DNA of 64,000 nucleotides from Paraburkholderia lacunae (GTDB lineage Bacteria > Pseudomonadota > Gammaproteobacteria > Burkholderiales > Burkholderiaceae), in the NCBI RefSeq assembly GCF_003353175.1, contig NZ_QHKS01000004.1, forward strand, positions 328,474-392,473, in the 5' to 3' direction. The position numbers and the translations under genes were made by a program. The notes under the pieces were generated by a model that worked only from the letters and a program-made list of their open reading frames with translations, was not told the origin of the DNA and ran no database searches. How positions within the stretch are numbered: position 1 is the stretch's first letter; each line of letters opens with the position of its first letter. Positions 17,480 through 25,136 of this stretch are shown one piece after another.

Positions 17480-17639
17480 GGCCGCCGTGGCGCGGCCGAA
17501 CAGTCGAACACTTCGGCAAACGGCGAAATCGCTCCCTGCTCCCCGGGAAGACAGGCAACGTGGTAGAGGAAGGCATTTCAAATCCATTCGACGGGCGAGA
17601 CTTCCAGTTGACCGTACTGACGCCATTACGGCCTCATGG

Positions 17640-17935
17640 TCGCTTAATCAGGGAGGGTATCGCCGCCGACGAGCCACACGCGTTGGCGGCGTGGAGTAGT
17701 GACACGGGGCGCGGCATCGCACGACGGTGAGTCGTTTGTCGAGGTGCCGGCGCGCGTTTGGACATGGCTTGATGCCTTGGGTGGTACGGGCACCGTCGTC
17801 GCGATCACGCATGCTTCGATAATTCGTGCTGCTGTATTTCATGTGCTGAATGCGTCACCCGCAGCGTTTTCGAGGATAGAGGCCGCGCCGCTCCCGGTTG
17901 TCGAATTGCGGCGTTCGACTCGCAGATGGGCGTAG
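17640..17935 (+). pseudogene. Histidine phosphatase (phosphoglycerate-mutase-like) C-terminal remnant, frameshifted
   Basis: The frame opening at a GTG at 17699 encodes GGTGTVVAITHASIIRAAVF, the second catalytic-histidine region of the histidine phosphatase superfamily, and runs to a normal C-terminus. The preceding segment, in another frame, reads ADEPHALAAW and fits the same family. The N-terminal RHG catalytic motif is absent. The gene is therefore truncated at the 5' end and carries at least one frameshift. It lies between the propeller gene and the repeat-protein gene with no partner genes. Confidence 0.6.
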
Positions 17936-18185
17936 TGGCCGACGCAGTCGTGATGCCATGCCTCGATCCCGGCCGGCTGATGGGTGTCTGCTTCGGCGGC
18001 GATCGACTGTCTCCTTCACGGTCTGGAATAGTCCGGCGTGTTCCATCGTTTACTCATCGGGCAACCACGTCCCGAGCGGCAAGTCTCTACCGCCGCGGCG
18101 TGAATTTGCGCAAGCAAACCGATGTGCTGGATGACGCCGGTGACGCCGCGCGTCGAAACGTCGGGGATCCAGTCAGGACCCCATC

Positions 18186-18881
18186 ATGGACAAATTACTT
18201 CGTTTCGGGACATTAGCCATCTGTCTCGGCTTTTCTGCGCCGGCACTCGCGCAAACCTACTACGATTCACCCGTCCCGGCCGACAGCTCCAATTGCCGCG
18301 CGGTCGCCGGGCAGGCAGAAATTGACGGCACGATGCAGCAGATCATCGGACGTGCTTGCCTGCAAAGTGACGGAACATGGCAGATCGTGCAAAACCCTGA
18401 TGGCAGCGTGCTGTGGTACCCGGTCACGGCCTACCCGTATCCTGACCCCTGGTATTGGGGGCCGCCGCTTTTCATCGGCGGGGGCGTGAGCTTTATCTTT
18501 GTCGATCGTTTCCATCGTTTCCATCATTTCCGTCACTTCGATCATTTTCACCAGATGGATCACAACCACTTCGGGGTGCCAATGGGAGCCGGCTTTCACC
18601 GCAGACCATTCCCCGGCGGTGGCATACGCGGGTCCGGAGGCATGAGTCGCACGCCCGTGTCCGGTGGCATACCCGTGTCGGGTGGTATGCGCGTGTCCGG
18701 TGGCATGCCCGTGTCCGGTGGCATGCCCGTGTCCGGTGGTATGCGCGTGTCCGGTGGTATGCGCGTGTCCGGTGGTATGCGCGTGTCCGGTGGTATGCCC
18801 GTGTCCAGTGGTATGCGCGTGTCCGGTGGCATGCCCGTGTCCGGTGGTATGCACGGGTTCGGCGGGGTGCGACGGCACTAG
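18186..18881 (+). CDS. Secreted His-rich protein with surface-antigen-like domain and VSGGM repeats
   Basis: 231 residues. Signal peptide 1-23 ends in ALAQ. Residues 36-66 (SSNCRAVAGQAEIDG then QQIIGRACLQSDGTWQIV) resemble the C-terminal domain of the 17 kDa rickettsial surface antigen family. A hydrophobic/aromatic segment follows, then a His-rich block near 100-126 (FHRFHHFRHFDHFHQMDHNH) that could bind Ni, Co, Cu or Zn. The C-terminal third is eleven tandem copies of a six-residue unit, (P/R)VSGGM. The protein is exported and may stay at the surface. It lies in the metal-handling region. The repeat leaves every other reading frame open too; this frame is chosen for the signal peptide and domain. 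Confidence 0.7.
   Translation: MDKLLRFGTLAICLGFSAPALAQTYYDSPVPADSSNCRAVAGQAEIDGTMQQIIGRACLQSDGTWQIVQNPDGSVLWYPVTAYPYPDPWYWGPPLFIGGGVSFIFVDRFHRFHHFRHFDHFHQMDHNHFGVPMGAGFHRRPFPGGGIRGSGGMSRTPVSGGIPVSGGMRVSGGMPVSGGMPVSGGMRVSGGMRVSGGMRVSGGMPVSSGMRVSGGMPVSGGMHGFGGVRRH
18654..18851 (+). repeat. Tandem repeat, 18-base unit x 11, inside the secreted protein gene
   Basis: Unit of the form CCCGTGTCCGGTGGTATG with C/G and C/T substitutions at two positions, eleven copies without interruption. It encodes PVSGGM or RVSGGM, with one PVSSGM and one PVSGGI. The near identity of copies suggests recent expansion by slippage or unequal exchange, so copy number probably varies among strains. Confidence 0.9.
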
Positions 18882-19046
18882 CCCGACCTTTCCTGTTCCC
18901 GCCTTTTATCCGGGATAGCCCAAAGGGGCCACTGAAGAACGAACTACGTAGGCCGCTTAAGGATTCGGCAGTGCTACCGGTCGCTGTTAGCCGGTGGCCA
19001 GGTTGGCGTCAAGCTGACGGCAAAAACGTCCAGTGAGGAGTTCGTC

Positions 19047-19379
19047 GTGAAAAGCTTGAAGATTTTCGTCACGCTGGCGGTGCTGGCCGCCGGCTGCGTA
19101 TCCGGGTCAGCAGATGCTGGGCACGCGCGGGTCTTTGTCGGCGTGGGCACCCCCTTCTTCTATCCGGTCGCTCCGCTCCCGTACTACTACTACCCGCCCG
19201 TCGTCGCCGTGCCGGCCGCTCCGGTGACCTACGTCGAACAAGGGCAGCCGTCAGCCGGCCCGAGGCAGTCCAGCGGCTCCTGGTATTACTGCGATGCGTC
19301 CAGGGCCTACTACCCGTATGTGAAGCAGTGCCCCGGCGGGTGGCGTGAAGTGCCTACGCAGCCCGCATCTTCCCATTGA
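19047..19379 (+). CDS. Small secreted Pro/Tyr-rich protein
   Basis: 110 residues, GTG start at 19047 after a GAGGAG ribosome site. A signal peptide or lipoprotein-like leader spans 1-24 (VLAAGCVSGSADA). A PYYYYPPV proline/tyrosine stretch follows, and the C-terminal part reads WYYCDASRAYYPYVKQCPG. This last motif, with two cysteines, recurs in many small exported proteins of Burkholderiales and other proteobacteria; its function is not known. It lies in a run of three exported-protein genes (18186, 19047, 19405) on the same strand, spaced 165 and 25 bases apart, so the last two are likely co-transcribed. Confidence 0.75.
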   Translation: MKSLKIFVTLAVLAAGCVSGSADAGHARVFVGVGTPFFYPVAPLPYYYYPPVVAVPAAPVTYVEQGQPSAGPRQSSGSWYYCDASRAYYPYVKQCPGGWREVPTQPASSH

Positions 19380-19404
19380 CGATCAACTGGCTGTTCAAAG
19401 CGCC

Positions 19405-19908
19405 ATGAATTATTCAAGACTTGCCCTGCTTGCCTCGCTGACCTGTGCCAGCGCATGCTCCGTCCTGCCGCCCGGTCCCAGCGTTATGGCGTTGCCCGGC
19501 ACCGGAAAGACGTTCGACCAGTTTCGCGCAGACGACGCCTCGTGCCGGCAATTTGCGTTCAATCAGGTGGGTGGAGTATCAGCCAACCAGGCGGCAACCG
19601 CGAGCGCGGTTGGCAGCGCCGCCATTGGAACGGGACTCGGCGCGGCTGCGGGTGCGGCATTCAATGGAGGCTCCGGCGCGGCCGTGGGCGCGGGTGTCGG
19701 CCTGCTTGTCGGGAGTGCGTTTGGCGCGGGCGCCGCGCAAGACTCGGCCTACGGCGTGCAGCGCCGCTACGACTATGCTTACCTCCAATGCATGTATGCC
19801 GTCGGTGATCGCATTCCGGTCCGCGGACGCATGATGATCGCGCCGGGCACACGGCCCTATGCACCGCCGCCCCCAGGCTTGCCGCCACCACCGCCTCCAG
19901 CGAGTTGA
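19405..19908 (+). CDS. Glycine-zipper lipoprotein
   Basis: 167 residues. A lipoprotein-type leader (LLASLTCASACS) is followed by the conserved FDQFRADDASCRQFA motif. A long glycine zipper (GTGLGAAAGAAFNGG then GAGVGLLVGSAFGAG) spans about 70-115. This is the layout of outer-membrane glycine-zipper proteins. The C-terminus is proline-rich. It begins 25 bases after the preceding secreted-protein gene. Such lipoproteins insert in or bridge the envelope; no specific role is known. Confidence 0.78.
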   Translation: MNYSRLALLASLTCASACSVLPPGPSVMALPGTGKTFDQFRADDASCRQFAFNQVGGVSANQAATASAVGSAAIGTGLGAAAGAAFNGGSGAAVGAGVGLLVGSAFGAGAAQDSAYGVQRRYDYAYLQCMYAVGDRIPVRGRMMIAPGTRPYAPPPPGLPPPPPPAS

Positions 19909-20300
19909 GGCTGAAGCTCGCCGTCAGTTGCCATGTAATCCTTATTAACTCATAGCGCAACGTCGCCTCACATCGCACTCACGCTCGCCTCTACGCCCTT
20001 CCGTCGACAAAGCCACGGAAGCGGGCTCGCCGTGGTTAGAGGTAGTCGCACCTTCCGCGGAAAATCTGGCGGTTAGATTCTGAAAATCCATCTGGATCAA
20101 GACAACTTGCAAGATCGCCCAACGCGGAAAACTTGCCGAGTGGCCGAGCCTTGCTGCAAGCAGCTCTTCTTGAAACGAACCTTCGTGCTCACGGAATAAA
20201 AAGCGAGCGCGAGTCGTTTAACTGTGAGTGGATGGCGCTGCGCCTGGTCATGCAGTGGCGTCGATCCAAAAAGCAGTGACGGCGGTTGGAGGTTCGCGAC
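19909..20300. other. Intergenic region before the cytochrome gene
   Basis: About 390 bases with no convincing gene in either strand. The frame on the minus strand near 20097-20513 lacks a ribosome site and overlaps the cytochrome gene antisense. No terminator was recognised. Confidence 0.5.
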
Positions 20301-20984
20301 ATGAAAAACGTGACGCGATTCATATCGCTTGCGACGTTGCTGGCGGGGTCGGGCTGTCACGACCTCGAACGGTCCCGGTCGATCGACCCGGAAGTCGCCG
20401 GAAAGACAATCGCCCTGCAGGTTTGCTCGAACTGTCATGGCGCGAACGGCGTCTCGGTGTCGCCGATGTTTCCCAAGCTGGCGGGTCAACAACGGCAATA
20501 CCTTGTCGATCAATTAACGGACTTCAAGACTCATAGCCGAGCCGACCCGAATGCCAAACGATACATGTGGGGCTTTACTCACCTGACCGAGTCGCAGATC
20601 GAGGAGATCGCAACATATTTTTCGGATCAGCCCGCGGCTCGGGGTGCGTCTGGCGATCGCATGCTCATCGACCAGGGGCGGACGATATTCGCATCCGGCC
20701 TGCCGGACAGGAACGTCGCGGCATGCATTTCATGTCACGGACAGCACGGCGAGGGGGCGGGTCCAAATCCTCGCCTCGCTGGTCAACATGCGGATTATGT
20801 CGTGAAGCAGCTGCTGGTCTACCAGCGCACCGAAGACAGGCCCCGTGGTGCAACCATGAAGGCGATCTGCATCAACATGTCGGAGCAGGAATTTCGCGCA
20901 GTCGCTGCTTACGTGGAGGCGCTTCCGCCAGAGCCCGGAATGACGACCGACACGCCCACCGATCGAAGAGCGGTCCATAACTAG
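20301..20984 (+). CDS. Diheme cytochrome c (c4-like), probable lipoprotein
   Basis: 227 residues. The leader (ISLATLLAGSGC) looks like a lipobox, so the protein is probably membrane-anchored in the periplasm. Two haem-binding motifs, CSNCH near residue 48 and CISCH near 140, divide it into two class I cytochrome domains, each with a downstream PKLAGQ or PRLAGQ motif as in cytochrome c4. It would carry electrons to an oxidase. A good ribosome site precedes the ATG at 20301 (GGAGG). No oxidase subunits are adjacent, so its redox partner is not visible here. Confidence 0.85.
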   Translation: MKNVTRFISLATLLAGSGCHDLERSRSIDPEVAGKTIALQVCSNCHGANGVSVSPMFPKLAGQQRQYLVDQLTDFKTHSRADPNAKRYMWGFTHLTESQIEEIATYFSDQPAARGASGDRMLIDQGRTIFASGLPDRNVAACISCHGQHGEGAGPNPRLAGQHADYVVKQLLVYQRTEDRPRGATMKAICINMSEQEFRAVAAYVEALPPEPGMTTDTPTDRRAVHN

Positions 20985-21337
20985 GGGTGCCCAAGGGCGC
21001 CAGGCTGCCCCGTTACTTCAGTCCGTCTTTATAGGCCCGCCAGATTGTCACCCCGAACGATAGCGTCGGCATGCGGTGCCGGCGCTCGGCGTTGTGTCTG
21101 CCCGGCATTGAATTCCGGCAGGAGTTAACAAGCAGAAGTTTGCCTCACAACCTTCCCCGGATTCCGATCCGCGCGCCAACGCCGTTGGCGACTCGCCGCA
21201 GGCGACCTATAGTGTTGGGGAACACCGGATAGTCCACGGACGACGCCCCAGCAGATGACTTGACGAAGCCGGGAATAGCCAGGTCCGATGCGTGCTCAGT
21301 CCGGTGTCGCGGGTGCAGACACCTCGAAAGGATCATC
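20985..21337. other. Intergenic region holding one copy of a dispersed repeat
   Basis: No gene recognised. It contains repeat copy A (21104-21177), which is matched in inverted orientation by copy B at 26990-27066. Confidence 0.55.
21104..21177 (+). repeat. Dispersed repeat copy A with hairpin core
   Basis: About 70 bases sharing most positions with copy B on the other strand at 26990-27066. The shared core runs from GGCAT(T/C)GAA through CCGGCAGGAGTT to CACAACC and ATTCC(G/C)ATCCG. It contains a hairpin, AATTCC-GGCA-GGAGTT, with one T-G wobble, whereas copy B has a perfect AACTCC/GGAGTT stem. Confidence 0.6.
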
Positions 21338-21952
21338 ATGACTTTCGGAATGCGAAGCGCGATCCACGCGGGACTTGTATTCGGGTATGGGTGTCTTTTT
21401 CCGGTCATCGCATTCGCGCACATCGGCCAAGGCGACATATCCGGCGGCCTGCTCGCCGGTTTCAGACACCCGATTTCCGGCCTGGATCATGTCGTCGCAA
21501 TGGTTGCAGTTGGATTGTGGGGTGCGCAGCTGGGGAGACCGGCGATCTGGGTGCTGCCGGTCACGTTCCCGATCGTCATGGCGTTCGGCGCTGTTCTCGG
21601 CGGCCTGGGCGTCCCGATTCCGGGGATCGAGGTCGGCATTGCGCTATCGGCACTGGCGCTCGGTGCGGCGGTGGCACTTGCGTTGACGCCGCCGCTCTGG
21701 ATTGCGGGTCTGCTGGTTGCCCTGTTCGCCATCTGCCATGGACACGCGCACGGGGCGGAACTGCCCGGGTCCGCGAACGCAATGACCTACGCGATCGGCT
21801 TCGTTGCGGCCACGGGCACACTTCATGCACTTGGCATCCTGGCCGGCACAGTCAATCGCTGGAAGGCGGGCGGCTATGCACTGCGGGCAGGCGGAGCCCT
21901 CATCTCCGGCTGCGGTGTCTATTTCCTCACGTATGCGATTCGGGGAGCGTGA
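21338..21952 (+). CDS. HupE/UreJ family permease 1 (putative Ni/Co transporter)
   Basis: 204 residues. A cleavable leader or first helix ends at AFAHIGQGD, which exposes an N-terminal His after processing, a feature of HupE. The family signature RHPISGLDHVVAMVAVG follows, then further helices with CHGHAHGAELP near residue 130. HupE and UreJ proteins are regarded as nickel or cobalt permeases that support hydrogenase or urease. Neither enzyme is encoded in the window. The gene has a GAAAGGA ribosome site and is followed 3 bases later by a second HupE-like gene, so the two are a unit. Confidence 0.82.
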   Translation: MTFGMRSAIHAGLVFGYGCLFPVIAFAHIGQGDISGGLLAGFRHPISGLDHVVAMVAVGLWGAQLGRPAIWVLPVTFPIVMAFGAVLGGLGVPIPGIEVGIALSALALGAAVALALTPPLWIAGLLVALFAICHGHAHGAELPGSANAMTYAIGFVAATGTLHALGILAGTVNRWKAGGYALRAGGALISGCGVYFLTYAIRGA

Positions 21953-21955
21953 CGC

Positions 21956-22582
21956 ATGCGCGCATTGCACCGGGTGGTCCGGCAAGCCGCTGCCGGTCTG
22001 AGTGCGCTGATGTTGCTTGCATCAGCCGAAGCACACGCGGTGTACCAGGGCGCGGGCGACTTTTACGCCGGGATGCTGCATCCGTTGACGTCGCCGGAAC
22101 ATGTCTTGCCCATGCTGGTGCTCGGCGCGCTGGCAGGGCAGAACGGCCTGAAACGATGTGAATTCGTGCTTTGGGCATTTCCGGCTGCCATGGCGGCCGG
22201 CGCGTGCGCTGCCCTTTCAGTTCCGGATCTGCGTGGTGTTCTCCTGCTCAATGTTGTCTCAGCCGTATTGCTGGGTTCACTCCTTGCGGCTGCCTTGACG
22301 TTGCCGTCATGGCTGATCCTGATTCTATCGGTCGGGTTCGGCCTGACCCACGGGTATGCAAACGGATCAGCCATCATCGGTCAAATCCGCCCAGGCGTTT
22401 TCATCGCAGGCATGGCGGTCGCGAGCTTCATCCTGATCGCCTACACGGTCGCGGCGACCTCGTTCCTGCTGCGGCTACGGCCCACGTGGATCGCCATTGC
22501 CGTGCGCGTCGCGGGCAGCTGGGCCGCAGCAATCGGGCTTCTCGTGCTCAGTCTCACTCAACGTGCGTTGCTTCTCTCCTAG
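21956..22582 (+). CDS. HupE/UreJ-like membrane protein 2
   Basis: 208 residues, with a leader ending near AEAHAVYQG and about six hydrophobic helices. The HupE signature is degenerate (LHPLTSPEHVLPMLVLG in place of HPxxGxDHxxxM), but both histidines are kept. GFGLTHGYANG corresponds to the second conserved motif. It starts 3 bases after the preceding HupE gene; the two may form a heteromeric permease. The 3' end faces the minus-strand HupE-like gene at 22609, with only 26 bases between. Confidence 0.72.
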   Translation: MRALHRVVRQAAAGLSALMLLASAEAHAVYQGAGDFYAGMLHPLTSPEHVLPMLVLGALAGQNGLKRCEFVLWAFPAAMAAGACAALSVPDLRGVLLLNVVSAVLLGSLLAAALTLPSWLILILSVGFGLTHGYANGSAIIGQIRPGVFIAGMAVASFILIAYTVAATSFLLRLRPTWIAIAVRVAGSWAAAIGLLVLSLTQRALLLS

Positions 22583-22608
22583 GTCATCTCCGTGGCCGTC
22601 AATGGCAT

Positions 22609-23742
22609 CTAAAGTGCAAGCACTGTCAGCCCCGTCGTTCGTTCATAAATCCACAGGGTTGCGAAAACCGTGATGGCTGCTGATCCGCCGTACAGGGTAG
22701 CCAGGCGAAACCAACGGCTTGACCGATAGATGTAAAGAATGGGTAATAGCAGCAGGACCAGCGAGATCTGCCCCAATTCCACACCGATATTGAACCCGGC
22801 AAGGGCAGCCGCAAGCAGGGATGTCGGGAGGGCCATATCGGTCAGCACGCTTGCAAAGCCGAAGCCGTGGATCAAGCCAAAAGAAAACGCGACCAGCCAA
22901 CGGCGCCTGCGCACCAGCGGAACAATATTGTTGAGCGCGGAAAGCAGGATCGTCACAGCGATCGCGACCTCCACCCACCGCGACGGCAACGCCACAACGT
23001 GCAACGTGGCAAGAGACAACGTGATTGCGTGTGCCGCCGTGAACGCAGTGACGAGCTTCAATACATCGATCGACACGGCCCCCGGGGAGTCGGCAGGACA
23101 CCACTTTTTCCCGCGCAACACGCAAGCTGCCGGCAACATCAGTGACAGGAGAAACAAGGCGTGGTCGAAGCCGCGCCAGATGTGCCACATGCCCTCCCCG
23201 ACGAAATCGATGAAGGCGCGCCCGACTCCCTTCCCGCGTATGTCCAGGATCTCGGTCGGATGACTGAGCCCAAGAATAGCCGTTGTTGTAGCGCCGTTGC
23301 TCACGACGTGTACGAGTCCTTTGTGCAGCGTGTCGACGTCGGCAAACAAGCGGTAATCGATGCCAAGCCGGGTCGGTCGAGTTGGACAGGTCACGTCGAA
23401 ATCGAGCACCGCGTACGCGCCGTCGCTGTGGTGGTCGATCAGCAGGTCGCCTGGATGAATCGTGCACGCTCGCCCGTCACCCGTAAGCTTGATCCGCGTG
23501 AAGGCATACGACTTGATGTCCGCTTCGCGGACGCGGACCTCGCCCCACGTCAGCACGCCGTCCCCGTCCGCATCGAGGATAAGCGGATTGTCCAGGTCGC
23601 GAAGTGCGATATCCCATCGGCCCACAATCGTTTTGTCGCTGACCGTAAGCGTCAGGTAACTGTCGCTCGGCTTGTGCGCCTGCACCGCGGCAGCCCAGCA
23701 CAACATGAAGAGTGCCAGCCACCCGTGCGCTCGCCGTTTCAT
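22609..23742 (-). CDS. HupE/UreJ-type membrane protein with exported N-terminal domain
   Basis: 377 residues from the ATG at 23742. A signal peptide (residues 1-23, ending VQAHKPSDS) is followed by a roughly 160-residue soluble domain with an EF-hand-like DADGDGVLTWGE segment. The C-terminal membrane part carries MWHIWRGFDHALFLL, FTAAHAITLSLA and FSFGLIHGFGFASVL, the HupE/UreJ type-2 motifs with their conserved histidines. The ATG overlaps the stop of the upstream TPR gene (ATGA), so it is coupled to it. The exported domain with a calcium-type loop is a notable addition to a permease. Metal specificity is not known. Confidence 0.8.
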   Translation of the reverse strand: MKRRAHGWLALFMLCWAAAVQAHKPSDSYLTLTVSDKTIVGRWDIALRDLDNPLILDADGDGVLTWGEVRVREADIKSYAFTRIKLTGDGRACTIHPGDLLIDHHSDGAYAVLDFDVTCPTRPTRLGIDYRLFADVDTLHKGLVHVVSNGATTTAILGLSHPTEILDIRGKGVGRAFIDFVGEGMWHIWRGFDHALFLLSLMLPAACVLRGKKWCPADSPGAVSIDVLKLVTAFTAAHAITLSLATLHVVALPSRWVEVAIAVTILLSALNNIVPLVRRRRWLVAFSFGLIHGFGFASVLTDMALPTSLLAAALAGFNIGVELGQISLVLLLLPILYIYRSSRWFRLATLYGGSAAITVFATLWIYERTTGLTVLAL

Positions 23743-25046
23743 GCAGACGGGCTGCTGTGCGTTGCCCGCATCGCAGACCCGGCTCCAACGACAAGGCTTG
23801 CCAGCCGCGCCTCGAGTGTCGTCAAGACCGGATAGCGCAATCGCGCGGTCTTCAGCCATGTCATCGCGGGAGCGGCGCGGGCAGGCTGCCGGGCGGCTAT
23901 CGCCGCCTCCATCAGGATCCGGCAATCCGCGACCTCTTTTTGCACCTGCCAATCAGCCTCGGCCAGACTAAGCGCTTTCTCCGGGTCGTTAAGGAGTTTC
24001 AGGTTGAAAATCGCTTCCTCACGCAGATGCACGCGATCACCCCGCTCGGCGGATGCCGCAAACCGGCTTCGTAAATCTTCGACATGAGGCGCCAGCTCAG
24101 CATTCAGCCCTGCCTGTTTCTCTGCCAGCGCCAGACGAAGGAGCAGGTTGTCGTTCCGGACGTCGGCCGCGAGCAGAGCGAGGACCTCCCTGGGCCGTTT
24201 CCGGTCGAGCAGGAAGTCAGCCCAGGCTGCTTTGAGGTATGCGTCGCGCGGACTGGCGACCAGCGCCTTGCGGAAGAACTGTTCGGCGGTTTCCTCCTTG
24301 TCCATCCAGACCGCCGTTTCGGCTTGACTGACCACCAGCCAGGTGTAGAGCGAATCGGTCGGCGGTATCTGCGCGGCAAGCTGTTGCAAAAGGAGATAAG
24401 CCTGCTCGGGCCTGCCGCTGACCGCTGCCACATTGGCGAGGCATATTCCCGCGATGGCGGTATTCATCAGGATGAGCCGACCGCAACTCTGCCGGGCCTC
24501 CAGGTAGCGGCCTTGCACTTGCAGGATATTCGCACGGATCAGCCACGCCTCCACGTTGTCCGGCTGGGCGTGAATTGCGTGATCGAGATCGTCGAGCGCG
24601 CTCGCAAAGAAATGGTTGCTTTGCCGAACGCTCGCACGCAACACCAATGCGCGCGGCGGTGGGTTTGACTGCCGGAGCCACGGTTCGATTGCGGCTTCGG
24701 CCTGGCCCAGGTCGCGCGGATCTTGATCGCGCCGAAAACGCTCCAGGTGGCGCTTCGCGAGATCAGCCGCCAGGTCGAAGTTCTGACCGCCCGCAGCCAG
24801 CGCTGCGTGCATGCTCGCAATGGCCGAGTTAAGTGCGTCGTGCGCACGGGGCGGGAGCGTTTCCAGCACCTGTGAGTCCTGTTGCGGCCGCACGGGAGCC
24901 GCGTTCACCAACGCGCCTGCCAGTCCAACGATGAGGCACGATACGCACAGGATGCGGCGCACATTCGCTTCCCTTTTAACGACACGCGTCCGGTTCGAAC
25001 GATAGGCCCGCAGCACCTTGAGGGCGGTCGATCTTTTTAGCGCCAT
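23739..25046 (-). CDS. TPR-repeat protein of the DUF4331-HupE operon
   Basis: 435 residues from the ATG at 25046, which follows GAGG with 5-base spacing; ATGs at 25097 and 25094 are alternatives. A basic N-terminus leads into a hydrophobic segment (ILCVSCLIVGLAGALVNA), an export signal or anchor. The remainder is helical repeats of the TPR type, e.g. ALDDLDHAIHAQPDNVEAWL near residue 145 and AEQFFRKALVASPRDAYLKA near 250. It likely acts as a periplasmic scaffold. It lies between a DUF4331 gene (41-91 bases upstream) and the HupE-type gene it overlaps, on the same strand. Confidence 0.75.
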   Translation of the reverse strand: MALKRSTALKVLRAYRSNRTRVVKREANVRRILCVSCLIVGLAGALVNAAPVRPQQDSQVLETLPPRAHDALNSAIASMHAALAAGGQNFDLAADLAKRHLERFRRDQDPRDLGQAEAAIEPWLRQSNPPPRALVLRASVRQSNHFFASALDDLDHAIHAQPDNVEAWLIRANILQVQGRYLEARQSCGRLILMNTAIAGICLANVAAVSGRPEQAYLLLQQLAAQIPPTDSLYTWLVVSQAETAVWMDKEETAEQFFRKALVASPRDAYLKAAWADFLLDRKRPREVLALLAADVRNDNLLLRLALAEKQAGLNAELAPHVEDLRSRFAASAERGDRVHLREEAIFNLKLLNDPEKALSLAEADWQVQKEVADCRILMEAAIAARQPARAAPAMTWLKTARLRYPVLTTLEARLASLVVGAGSAMRATHSSPSA

Positions 25047-25136
25047 GGCCGCCTCGGTCTGCCATGCGGCGACAGGGTGAACCCCGCGCCGCATCATGGT
25101 CTGCTGCGACTCATTCAGGTTGCGCTTGCCCGGTTA

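Noticed and set aside
16829..17626. 265-codon minus-strand frame opposite the beta-propeller gene
   Set aside because: Shadow of a strongly supported gene; no start signal.
18654..18851. Regular repeats that might suggest a CRISPR array
   Set aside because: Units are contiguous 18-base tandem copies with no unique spacers, and they keep an open coding frame; no cas genes are present.
18267..18878. Minus-strand frame rich in His-Thr-Gly repeats opposite the secreted repeat protein
   Set aside because: It is the antisense reading of the 18-base tandem repeat. It has no signal peptide, domain or ribosome site; the plus-strand frame has all three.
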